Assembly: GCF_041260665.1 (NCBI RefSeq)
Contig: NZ_JBGCCT010000020.1
Location: 124,001-188,000 of the forward strand
DNA: 64,000 nt
Origin: Catenulispora sp. GP43
GTDB lineage: Bacteria; Actinomycetota; Actinomycetes; Streptomycetales; Catenulisporaceae
Direction of reading: 5' to 3'
Shown: piece by piece, positions 41,510-48,320 of the stretch
Numbering within the stretch: the first letter of the stretch is position 1
How the letters are laid out: each line of letters starts with the position of its first letter
The notes under the pieces: generated by a model
What the model saw: the letters and a program-made list of their open reading frames with translations, nothing else
What the model was told of the DNA's origin: nothing
Database searches by the model: none
Made by a program: the position numbers and the translations under genes

Positions 41510-41934
41510 TGAGCGAGCAGGAGACCCCGGAGCACGCCGCGCCCGACGACGGGCGGCTGGTCATCACCTCCGACCAGTCCGACCTGGCCGGCGCGCGCCA
41601 GATCACGGCGGGCCACCTGCGCGAATGCTGTGACTGGGTCGACCGCGACGCGGTCCTGCTCGTGGTCTCGGAGCTGTTGAGCAACGCGGTGCTCCACGGC
41701 GGGGGCTGGTGGCGGCTGACCGTGACCGCCTCGCCGGGGCAGCTGCGGATCGAGGTCGAGGACAAGGAGAGCCTGGTCCCCTCCATCCGCCAGGTCGACA
41801 TGAAGGGCGCCCCCGGCGGTCTGGGAATGCATATCATCAGCAAACTCGTCACCAGCTACGAGGCGGCGGTGCACCCCGCCGGTACCGGGAAGACCGTCCG
41901 CGCCTTGTGGAGCCGGCCCGGGCTGCCCGCCTAG
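41506..41934 (+). CDS. RsbW-type anti-sigma factor serine kinase (HATPase_c_2)
   Basis: 142 residues with a GHKL ATPase domain: LVVSELLSNAVLHGGGWW (N-box), IEVEDKESLVP and GGLGMHIISKLVTSY. It would phosphorylate STAS antagonists and bind a sigma factor. GTG at 41506 overlaps the preceding stop (GTGA). Its G1 box is DKES instead of DxGxG, so ATP binding may be altered. No sigma gene is directly attached; the nearest is at 47036. Confidence 0.87.
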   Translation: MMSEQETPEHAAPDDGRLVITSDQSDLAGARQITAGHLRECCDWVDRDAVLLVVSELLSNAVLHGGGWWRLTVTASPGQLRIEVEDKESLVPSIRQVDMKGAPGGLGMHIISKLVTSYEAAVHPAGTGKTVRALWSRPGLPA

Positions 41935-41946
41935 CTAGGAGAACCA

Positions 41947-42351
41947 GTGCCAAACCCGCGACTGCTCACCCCTGAGGAGACGCTCGCCGAGGAGAAGCTC
42001 GCCGAGGCGAAGAAGCTGTTGAGCCTCCCGCGTATCGTCGTGATCTGCGGCTCCACCCGCTTCATGGCCGAGATGGCCGAGGCCGATCTGCGGGAGACCA
42101 AAGCCGGAAAGATCGTCGTCAAACCGGGCTGTGACCTGAAGTCGCCGCACGCACTCTGGTCCGATCCCCTCGAGGCCGAGGCGCTGAAGGCCCGACTCGA
42201 CGATCTGCACCGGGCGAAGATCCGGCTCGCCGATGAGGTGCTCATCGTCGGCGACTACGTCGGGGACAGCACCCGAGCCGAAATCGCCTACGCCCGGTCG
42301 CTGGGCCGGCCCGTGCGGTTCACGCACCCCGACGTCGACCCAGAAGCCTGA
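41947..42351 (+). CDS. DUF4406/nucleoside 2-deoxyribosyltransferase-like protein
   Basis: 134 residues. After a charged helical start (EETLAEEKLAEAKKLL) comes IVVICGSTRFMAEMAEADLRE, and later ADEVLIVGDYVGDSTRAEIAYARSLGRPV, the pattern of the nucleoside deoxyribosyltransferase/DUF4406 Rossmann-like fold. AGGAGA precedes the GTG at 41947. It follows the RsbW-like gene by 12 bases and may be in the same transcript. The substrate is unknown; a nucleotide-hydrolysing role is usual for the fold. Confidence 0.78.
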   Translation: MPNPRLLTPEETLAEEKLAEAKKLLSLPRIVVICGSTRFMAEMAEADLRETKAGKIVVKPGCDLKSPHALWSDPLEAEALKARLDDLHRAKIRLADEVLIVGDYVGDSTRAEIAYARSLGRPVRFTHPDVDPEA

Positions 42352-42408
42352 CCCGCCGCCGGATCCCCGTGCGCGACCCGTTCCTCGCACATCTGTGTGT
42401 CCGATCTC

Positions 42409-42433
42409 GTTTGCCTTCGTCGGGCAGGGGCAT
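42409..42433 (+). promoter_or_regulatory. SigB-type promoter upstream of the DUF1206 gene
   Basis: GTTT at 42409-42412 is followed after 15 bases by GGGCAT. The same spacing and -10 sequence appear at 46495-46519 before the RsbW-SigB operon. The ATG of the DUF1206 gene is 63 bases downstream. Confidence 0.5.
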
Positions 42434-42495
42434 GCGGAGCCGACGCCGGCCGGTCGCGTCGAATACGCGCCGGCTGCTGAGGAAAAGGAGCCGGG

Positions 42496-43356
42496 ATGAG
42501 TACACGCGCCGTATCGCGAACCCGTCGTCAGGGTTCGTGGACCCGGCACCGCGGCTCGTGGTCCGCGGTGTCGCACTCGCACAAGGGGGCCCTGGACGCC
42601 CTCGGCCGCGCCGGCTTCGTCGCCCGCGGCGTGGTCTACCTGCTGGTCGGCTGGATCGCGCTGCTCATCGCGCTGGACCGCCGGGCCGGTGAGGCCGACC
42701 GCACCGGCGCCCTGGAGCTCATCGCCGGCAAGCCGTTCGGCTTCGTCGTGCTCTGGTTCCTGGTCGTCGGGTTCGCCGGGATGGCGGCGTGGCGGACGAT
42801 GCTGGCGGTGCGGCCGCACCGGCCCGACAAGGACGGAGCCGGTTCCCGGCTCGCCTCCGCCGGCAAAGCGGTGCTGTACATCGTCGCGGCGTACACCACG
42901 GCCCGGTTCGCGGCCACCGGCCATGCGAGCGGTTCCTCGAACCAGCAGTCCACCGACTTCACCACCGACCTGATGCGCCACGGCGGCGGCCGGTGGCTCG
43001 TCGGCGCGGTCGGGGCGGCCCTGGTGATCGGCGGCGGCTTCATGATCAAGAACGCGCTGGAGAAGAAGTTCGCGAAGGAACTGCGGACCGGCTCGCTGTC
43101 CGGTCCCGCCCGGCGCCGGGTGCTGATGCTGGGCGCCGTCGGCAAGACCGCGCGCGGCGCGATCGTGGTGGGCGCGGGCGGCTTCCTGATCGACGCGGCC
43201 GTCCGGTTCGATCCCTCGCGCGCCCGCGGCGTCGACGGCACTCTGCGGGCGCTGGCCGCCGCTCCGCTCGGCGTGCTCGCCCTGATCGCGATGGCCCTGG
43301 GCCTGGCCGCGTTCGGCGCCTACTCGTTCTGCGAGGCGCGGTGGCGGCGTCTGTAG
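42496..43356 (+). CDS. DUF1206 integral membrane protein
   Basis: 286 residues with about six hydrophobic segments arranged as three similar pairs, beginning ALDALGRAGFVARGVVYLLVGWIALLI trimmed to its typical pattern GFVARGVVYLLVGW; later repeats are LASAGKAVLYIVAAYT and GKTARGAIVVGAGGFLIDAA. This matches DUF1206 proteins, which are common in actinomycetes and of unknown function. AAAAGGAG precedes the ATG. A SigB-like promoter upstream suggests induction under stress. Confidence 0.88.
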   Translation: MSTRAVSRTRRQGSWTRHRGSWSAVSHSHKGALDALGRAGFVARGVVYLLVGWIALLIALDRRAGEADRTGALELIAGKPFGFVVLWFLVVGFAGMAAWRTMLAVRPHRPDKDGAGSRLASAGKAVLYIVAAYTTARFAATGHASGSSNQQSTDFTTDLMRHGGGRWLVGAVGAALVIGGGFMIKNALEKKFAKELRTGSLSGPARRRVLMLGAVGKTARGAIVVGAGGFLIDAAVRFDPSRARGVDGTLRALAAAPLGVLALIAMALGLAAFGAYSFCEARWRRL

Positions 43357-43477
43357 CGGTGTCTGTGTCTGTAGCGGCGTCTGCGGCGGCGGGCCGATCC
43401 GGGTTCGGTCCCCCGCCGTCCGCACCGGGCTCGCGAGCGTGCCGCCGATGAGCCGAGCTGTCGATCAAGGTCGTGTT

Positions 43478-43498
43478 CGCCCGCAGTGCGTGCGGGCG
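43478..43498. other. hairpin upstream of the diacylglycerol kinase gene
   Basis: CGCCCGCA and TGCGGGCG form a perfect 8-base stem with a 5-base loop, ending just before the GGAGG ribosome site of the kinase gene. It could end DUF1206 transcription or act as a leader structure; there is no U-tract. Confidence 0.4.
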
Positions 43499-43516
43499 TC
43501 CGCAGGGAGGAACCGG

Positions 43517-44860
43517 GTGAGCGTCGACCGTCGGAGCCGCACCTTGGCCCAGATCGCGGTGCTCTGTCTGCTCGCGGCCCTGGCCGCGCTGGTGGTCACC
43601 GTCATCTTCTTCCACGGCCTGATCATGGTCGCGGCGGTGCTGGCCACGGTGCTGCTGACCGGGGTCGGCGCCTGGTGGTTCATCGCCCGCCGCGGAGTTC
43701 TGAGATGGCTGGGAGCGGCGCTGGCGGCGGCCGCGCCGGTGGTGCTGATCGTGCTGTCCGCGGTGGCCGGCTTCTGGCTCGACGGCGTCGCCGTCGCGCT
43801 GCTGGGGGCCGCCGGGCTGCTCTGCGCGCGGGCCGCGGTGCGGGGGCTGGACCGGCCGCCGGAGTTCGAGCGGCCGCGCTACCGGCGCACCGCCCGGCCC
43901 CGCAAGCCGGTGCTGATCATGAACCCGGCCTCCGGGGGCGGCAAGGTCGGCGAGTTCGGCCTGGTGGCCAGGGCCGAGTCCCTCGGCGCCCGGGTGCTCC
44001 TGCTGGATCCCGACGCCGACCAGGACGTCGCCGCGATGGCGCGCCGGGCCGTGGCCGAGGGCGCGGACCTGCTCGGCGTGGCCGGCGGCGACGGTACGCA
44101 GGCCCTGGTGGCGGCGGTCGCGGCCGAACACGGTCTGCCGTTCCTGGTGCTGTCCGCCGGCACCCGCAACCACTTCGCGATGGACCTGGGCCTGGACCGC
44201 GACGATCCGGCCGCCGGCCTGGACGCCCTGCGCGACGGGGTGGAGCTGCGGGTGGACCTCGGGACGGTGGGCGACAGGCCGTTCGTCAACACGGCGTCGT
44301 TCGGCGCCTATGCCGAGATCGTCCAAGACCCGCGATACCGGGACTCCAAGGCCGGAACGGCGCTGGACAGCCTGCCCGACCTGCTCCCCGCCGACGGGGC
44401 GTCGCTCGCCGTGGACGCCGACGGCGACCGGCTGCCCTCCCCGCACGTGCTTCTGGTGAGCAACAACCCTTATCTGGAGTCCGGCACCCTCGGTGGCGGG
44501 CGCCGTCCGCGCCTGGACCGAGGGCTCCTGGGCGTGGTGGCCGTCCGGGTGGAAGGCGCGCTCAGCGCGGCGCAGACGGCGCTGCTGGGGGCCGGGTCCG
44601 CAGCGGTGACCGTGCGCGAAGCCCGCGAGGTGCGGGTCGAGGCGGCCCAGCCGCGGATCCCGGTCGCCGTGGACGGCGAGGCCCTGAGCCTGGAAGCGCC
44701 GGTGGTCTGCACGATCCGCCCCGGTGCGCTGCGCGTCCGCGTGCCGCGCAACCGGCCGCACAGCGCACCGCACCGGCCGTTGCGGACCGAGTGGCGCACC
44801 GTGCTGGGCCTGGCGCTCGGCCGTCTCGGGACCGCTCCGCACGCCGGAGGCCAGCGGTGA
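43517..44860 (+). CDS. diacylglycerol kinase family lipid kinase with N-terminal membrane segments
   Basis: 447 residues. The N-terminal 120 residues contain about four hydrophobic helices. The cytoplasmic catalytic part has the diacylglycerol kinase/YegS motifs PVLIMNPASGGGKVGEF, GVAGGDGTQALVAAV, LVLSAGTRNHFAMDLGL and FVNTASFGAYAEIV, ending with the beta domain VAVDGEALSLEAPV. It would phosphorylate diacylglycerol or another lipid alcohol. GTG at 43517 with GGAGG is preferred over a GTG 78 bases upstream. It overlaps a PAP2 gene by four bases. Confidence 0.87.
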   Translation: MSVDRRSRTLAQIAVLCLLAALAALVVTVIFFHGLIMVAAVLATVLLTGVGAWWFIARRGVLRWLGAALAAAAPVVLIVLSAVAGFWLDGVAVALLGAAGLLCARAAVRGLDRPPEFERPRYRRTARPRKPVLIMNPASGGGKVGEFGLVARAESLGARVLLLDPDADQDVAAMARRAVAEGADLLGVAGGDGTQALVAAVAAEHGLPFLVLSAGTRNHFAMDLGLDRDDPAAGLDALRDGVELRVDLGTVGDRPFVNTASFGAYAEIVQDPRYRDSKAGTALDSLPDLLPADGASLAVDADGDRLPSPHVLLVSNNPYLESGTLGGGRRPRLDRGLLGVVAVRVEGALSAAQTALLGAGSAAVTVREAREVRVEAAQPRIPVAVDGEALSLEAPVVCTIRPGALRVRVPRNRPHSAPHRPLRTEWRTVLGLALGRLGTAPHAGGQR

Positions 44861-45423
44861 GCGGCCGGTCGCTGGTGCGCCGGCTCGGGGACCTCGACGC
44901 GCAGGCGTACGCCGCCGTGGCCCGCACGCCGACCTCCGACGCCGTCGACGTGGCGCTGCGCAGGCTCTCGCGGGCCGCGAACCACTCGAAGATCTCGTTC
45001 GCCGTCGCCGCGGTGCTGGCCATCCGGCCCGCGGCGCCCCGCCTGGCCGCCGAGGCCGGGGTGGGCGCCGTCGCGGTCGCGTCGGTGAGCGCGAACCTGC
45101 TGGCGAAGCGGTTGGCGCGCAGGCCCCGTCCGGCGCGCGCCGAGCCGGGGCTGTTCCCGAGACGGTACGTCGTGATGCCGCGCTCGGCGTCGTTCCCGTC
45201 CGGGCACACGGCCTCCGCCGTCGCGTTCGCGGTCGCCGTCGGGCGGATCCTGCCGGCCGCGGCGGCGCCGTTGGGGGCGCTGGCCGCGACGGTCGGATAC
45301 TCGCGGGTCCACACCGGCGTGCACTATCCCGGTGACGTGGCCGGGGGAGCGGTGCTCGGTGCGGGCAGCGCCGCGCTGGTGCTCGGCGTGATGCGAGCCA
45401 GGCGGCGGGCCGTTCACAGGTAG
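44857..45423 (+). CDS. PAP2-family membrane phosphatase
   Basis: 188 residues with all three PAP2 motifs: KRLARRPRP, SASFPSGHTASAVA and YSRVHTGVHYPGDVAGG, within a bundle of membrane helices. It would dephosphorylate a lipid phosphate at the outer face of the membrane, for example phosphatidate or undecaprenyl diphosphate. GTGA overlap with the lipid kinase gene suggests that the two opposing activities are made together. Confidence 0.92.
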   Translation: MSGRSLVRRLGDLDAQAYAAVARTPTSDAVDVALRRLSRAANHSKISFAVAAVLAIRPAAPRLAAEAGVGAVAVASVSANLLAKRLARRPRPARAEPGLFPRRYVVMPRSASFPSGHTASAVAFAVAVGRILPAAAAPLGALAATVGYSRVHTGVHYPGDVAGGAVLGAGSAALVLGVMRARRRAVHR

Positions 45424-45463
45424 CGCGGCACAGGTGGTCAGGGTGGAGGAATCGGAGGGGGCC

Positions 45464-46003
45464 GTGAGTGCTGAATCAGTGCACAGCGAAGACCAGGGGA
45501 GCGGTACCGCCGCCGACGGGACAGTGGTCAACCCGCCGCGCAACGTCCCGCACTGGACCGGGTGGCTTCTGCTCGCCCTGGGCGTGCTCACGCTGCCCTG
45601 GACGGCGAACCTGGCCGTCTACCTGCCGGACAAGTCCGAGGCCGCGCACTACAACGCCTCGTGGGTCGGCTTCGACCTGCTGCTGTGCGCGCTGCTGATC
45701 CGGACCGGCTGGTCGTTGCTGCGCCACCGGGCCTATGTGGAGGTCACGGCGGCGATGACGGCGGTGGTGCTGTTCATCGACGCCTGGTTCGACGTGCTGT
45801 CCGCGCCCACCGCGAAGGAATTCGCGGTGGCCTTGGCGCTGGCGCTGTGTGTGGAGGTGCCCTTGGGCTGTTTCTGCCTCTGGGTATCCGTCCGGGCCGA
45901 GTACGAGCGCCGGCGCCGCGAGGAGCTGATGAGCACCTTGGTCCAGCGCCTTGTGGCCCTCAACCGTCGAAGTCCCGCCCGCAAAAAAAGCCGGCTGCCC
46001 TAG
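45464..46003 (+). CDS. four-helix integral membrane protein of unknown function
   Basis: 179 residues with four membrane helices (WTGWLLLALGVLTLPWTANL, WVGFDLLLCALLIRTGWSLL, AAMTAVVLFIDAWFDVL, VALALALCVEVPLGCFCL) and a charged cytoplasmic tail (EYERRRREELMSTLVQRL). GTG 45464 is preferred because GGAGGGG is directly upstream; GTG 45434 is an alternative. Its TAG overlaps the TAG of the convergent STAS gene in a shared CTAG. Confidence 0.8.
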   Translation: MSAESVHSEDQGSGTAADGTVVNPPRNVPHWTGWLLLALGVLTLPWTANLAVYLPDKSEAAHYNASWVGFDLLLCALLIRTGWSLLRHRAYVEVTAAMTAVVLFIDAWFDVLSAPTAKEFAVALALALCVEVPLGCFCLWVSVRAEYERRRREELMSTLVQRLVALNRRSPARKKSRLP

Positions 46004-46329
46004 CCTTCGGTCCCCGGTACCGACTCCACGATGGTGAACATCTCCGTGATCCCGGCGAGGTCCAGGATGCGGGTCACCGGGGCCGAGGGCGCGGCGAGCG
46101 TGACGCGGCGGTCGTACTCGGCGGCGCGCTGGAGCGTGTGGACCAGCACGCGCAGGCCCATGGAGTCCAGGAACGTGACCTGTGCGCAGTCGATGACGAG
46201 GTCGCTCGAGCCGTCCCAGGCCTGCTCGATGTCCGCCTGGAAGAGGCGGTGGGCCGCGAGGTCCACGTCGCCGGCGACCGCGAGCACCACGTGGTGTGGT
46301 GTCTGCGTCACGGTGGAGGAGAATTCCAT
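46000..46329 (-). CDS. STAS-domain anti-sigma factor antagonist
   Basis: 109 residues: HHVVLAVAGDVDLAAHRLFQADI, LVIDCAQVTFLDSMGLRVLV with an intact phosphorylation site DSM, and ILDLAGITEMFTIV. ATG 46329 follows AGGAGC. It is divergent from the RsbW-SigB pair, making it a likely antagonist for that switch. Confidence 0.92.
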   Translation of the reverse strand: MEFSSTVTQTPHHVVLAVAGDVDLAAHRLFQADIEQAWDGSSDLVIDCAQVTFLDSMGLRVLVHTLQRAAEYDRRVTLAAPSAPVTRILDLAGITEMFTIVESVPGTEG

Positions 46330-46494
46330 GGGCGGCTCCTGTGCTCGATGGTGCAAGGCACGCTGCCGCCGCTGGTGGCGGACACCGGTTCGGGGGTTCG
46401 CCCTGACTCTACCAACGAGACCGCGAACGGTTTCCCGTGCCCCGTTCCGGCGGGACCGGCGCATGATGTGACCCGGGCCACGGTCGGCGACACC

Positions 46495-46519
46495 GTTTGG
46501 TTCCCATCGGCTGGGGCAT
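46495..46519 (+). promoter_or_regulatory. SigB-type promoter of the RsbW-SigB operon
   Basis: GTTT at 46495-46498 is followed after 15 bases by GGGCAT at 46514-46519, and the ATG of the RsbW-like gene is 67 bases downstream. A SigB-family promoter in front of a SigB operon fits positive autoregulation. Confidence 0.55.
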
Positions 46520-46586
46520 AGCGGCTCCTCGCCCACCGGATGCACCGGCAGTGGCCCGAGCAATGAGACATCGCCGGAGAACAGAC

Positions 46587-47033
46587 ATGGATGCTGAAAC
46601 ACAGCCCGCGGGGACAGCCCGCGTTGCCGAGGCCGCTGCTGAGACCGTCCTGATCGAGGTCCCGGCCCACGCCGACTACCTGCCGGTCATCCGCTCGGCC
46701 AGCGCGCACGTGGCGACCAGGGCCGGGTTCACCCTGCCGGAGGTCGCCGACCTGCGCCTGGCCGTCGACGAGGCCTGCGGGCTGCTGCTGCGGCACACGG
46801 TGCGCGACGAGCAGGCGGGCCTGTCCGGTCTGGGGGACCTGGCGTGCCGGTTCGTCCTCGAGGCCTCCGAGCTGCGCGTCATCCTCAGCCGGGACGCGCG
46901 CAACGCCGCCCGGCCGCAGGACGACGAGTTCGGCTGGACCATCCTCAGCGCGCTGGTGGACGACATCCAGTGGAAGGTGGAGGGTCCCACGGTGCACGTG
47001 GAGATCCTGAAGCGCCGCACGGCGGGAGAGTGA
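46587..47033 (+). CDS. anti-sigma factor of the RsbW/UsfX type
   Basis: 148 residues that precede the sigma gene directly. The fold pattern is that of an HATPase anti-sigma factor (IEVPAHADYLPVIRSASAHVATRAGF, DLRLAVDEACGLLLRHT, FGWTILSALVDDIQWK). The N-box Asn is missing (DEACGLLL), as in several actinobacterial RsbW homologues, so it may bind the sigma factor with little kinase activity. ATG 46587 has GGAGA upstream. Confidence 0.85.
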   Translation: MDAETQPAGTARVAEAAAETVLIEVPAHADYLPVIRSASAHVATRAGFTLPEVADLRLAVDEACGLLLRHTVRDEQAGLSGLGDLACRFVLEASELRVILSRDARNAARPQDDEFGWTILSALVDDIQWKVEGPTVHVEILKRRTAGE

Positions 47034-47035
47034 CC

Positions 47036-47824
47036 GTGAACGCGCCCGCCAAGCAAGAGGACTATGCCCGGGAACGGGCCGCGGCCCGAGCCGCACTGGT
47101 CCGGCTGCGCAAGATGCCGCCTGGTGATCCCGAGTACGGGAGCCTGCGCGACTACGTCATCGGCGAGTACATGTCCTACGCCCGGTACATCGCGGGCAAG
47201 TTCCGCCAGCGCGGCGAGGCGCAGTCGGACCTGGAACAGGTGGCCTACCTCGGCCTGGTCAAGGCCGTCGACAACTTCGACCCGGACTACGGCGCGGCGT
47301 TCCTCACCTACGCCACCCCGATGATCGCCGGCGAGGTCCGGCGGCACTTCCGGGACACCACCTGGGACGTGCACGTCCCCCGCCGGGTGCAGGAGAACGC
47401 CCTGGCGGTCCGCGCCGCCGAACGCGAACTGTCCCAGCAGCTCGGCCACCCGCCGACCGCCGCCGAGATCGCCGAGCGCCTGGAGCTGACGGCCGACGAG
47501 GTGGCCGAGGCCTACGAGGCCAGCGCCGCGCACCACACCGCCTCGCTGGACGTCCCGGTGTCCATGGCCGACGGCGATGGCGCCAGCATGGGCGAACTGA
47601 TGGGCGACGTCGACCCCGGCTTCGACCTGGTCGTCGACCGCGAGGCGCTCAAACCGCTGCTGGCCGAGCTGAGCACCCGGGACAAGAAGATCCTGCTGAT
47701 GAAGTTCTTCCGCAACATGTCCCAGGCCCAGATCGGCGCCGAGCTCGGCGTCTCGCAGATGCAGGTGTCGCGGCTGCTGTCGCAGATCCTGGGACGGCTG
47801 CGGGAGAAGGTCGAGGCCGGATAG
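47036..47824 (+). CDS. SigB/SigF-family alternative sigma factor
   Basis: 262 residues with region 2 (about 35-110: YVIGEYMSYARYIAGKF, DLEQVAYLGLVKAVDNFDP, FLTYATPMIAGEVRRHFRD), region 3 (about 112-185: VHVPRRVQENALAVRAAE) and region 4 (about 205-260: LAELSTRDKKILLMKFF, MSQAQIGAELGVSQMQVSR). This is the SigB/F/G group of stress and development sigma factors. GTG 47036 has GGGAG seven bases upstream; GTG 47030 overlapping the anti-sigma stop is the alternative. It probably reads the GTTT-N15-GGGTAC-like promoters seen in this window. Confidence 0.93.
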   Translation: MNAPAKQEDYARERAAARAALVRLRKMPPGDPEYGSLRDYVIGEYMSYARYIAGKFRQRGEAQSDLEQVAYLGLVKAVDNFDPDYGAAFLTYATPMIAGEVRRHFRDTTWDVHVPRRVQENALAVRAAERELSQQLGHPPTAAEIAERLELTADEVAEAYEASAAHHTASLDVPVSMADGDGASMGELMGDVDPGFDLVVDREALKPLLAELSTRDKKILLMKFFRNMSQAQIGAELGVSQMQVSRLLSQILGRLREKVEAG

Positions 47825-47866
47825 CGGGACGGAGGTGGCCACGTGTTTGGCCCGCCGCGAACCGGC

Positions 47867-48235
47867 TCAGGGTCCGACAGCCGGCTTCAGCAAGCTGACG
47901 GCCTCGGCGACCGTGGGCGCGAAAGTGAGGATCTGATCCAGCCCCGCGATGTGGAAGACCCGCGTCAGCCCCCGGTTCAGCCCCGCGACCACCAGCCCGC
48001 TGTTCTGCGCCTTGGCGCGCTGGTACGCGGCGACCAGGACGGTTATGCCGGTGGAGTCGCAGTAGGCGAGCTCGGTCAGGTCCACGACCGTCGGGGTGTC
48101 CGTGGTGCACGGAACGCCGCGCAATGCCATCGTCAGCTCCGGAGCCGTGTGGTGATCGAGCTCGCCGCTCACCGCCACCACGGCGGCTCCGGAGGCGTCA
48201 TCGTGGCGCAGGACGGTCAGAGTGCTGTCGGTCAC
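47867..48235 (-). CDS. STAS-domain anti-sigma factor antagonist
   Basis: 122 residues: AAVVAVSGELDHHTAPELTMAL, VVDLTELAYCDSTGITVLV with the phosphorylatable Ser in DST, then RVFHIAGLDQILTF. GTG 48235 is preceded by AGGAGC. It faces the sigma gene from the other side and is divergent from the giant sensor kinase, so it probably serves the same switch. Confidence 0.92.
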   Translation of the reverse strand: MTDSTLTVLRHDDASGAAVVAVSGELDHHTAPELTMALRGVPCTTDTPTVVDLTELAYCDSTGITVLVAAYQRAKAQNSGLVVAGLNRGLTRVFHIAGLDQILTFAPTVAEAVSLLKPAVGP

Positions 48236-48320
48236 CTGTGCTCCTGGGCGGCTGAGGGGTACCTTTACACGTCCCCCAAGGATAGAAGGCCATGGCGTCG
48301 CGTGTTGCCATGGAGCTTCG

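Noticed and set aside
41506-41934. Sensor histidine kinase fragment
   Set aside because: The short single HATPase domain with STAS neighbours is typical of RsbW-type kinases, and no HisKA remnant is seen.
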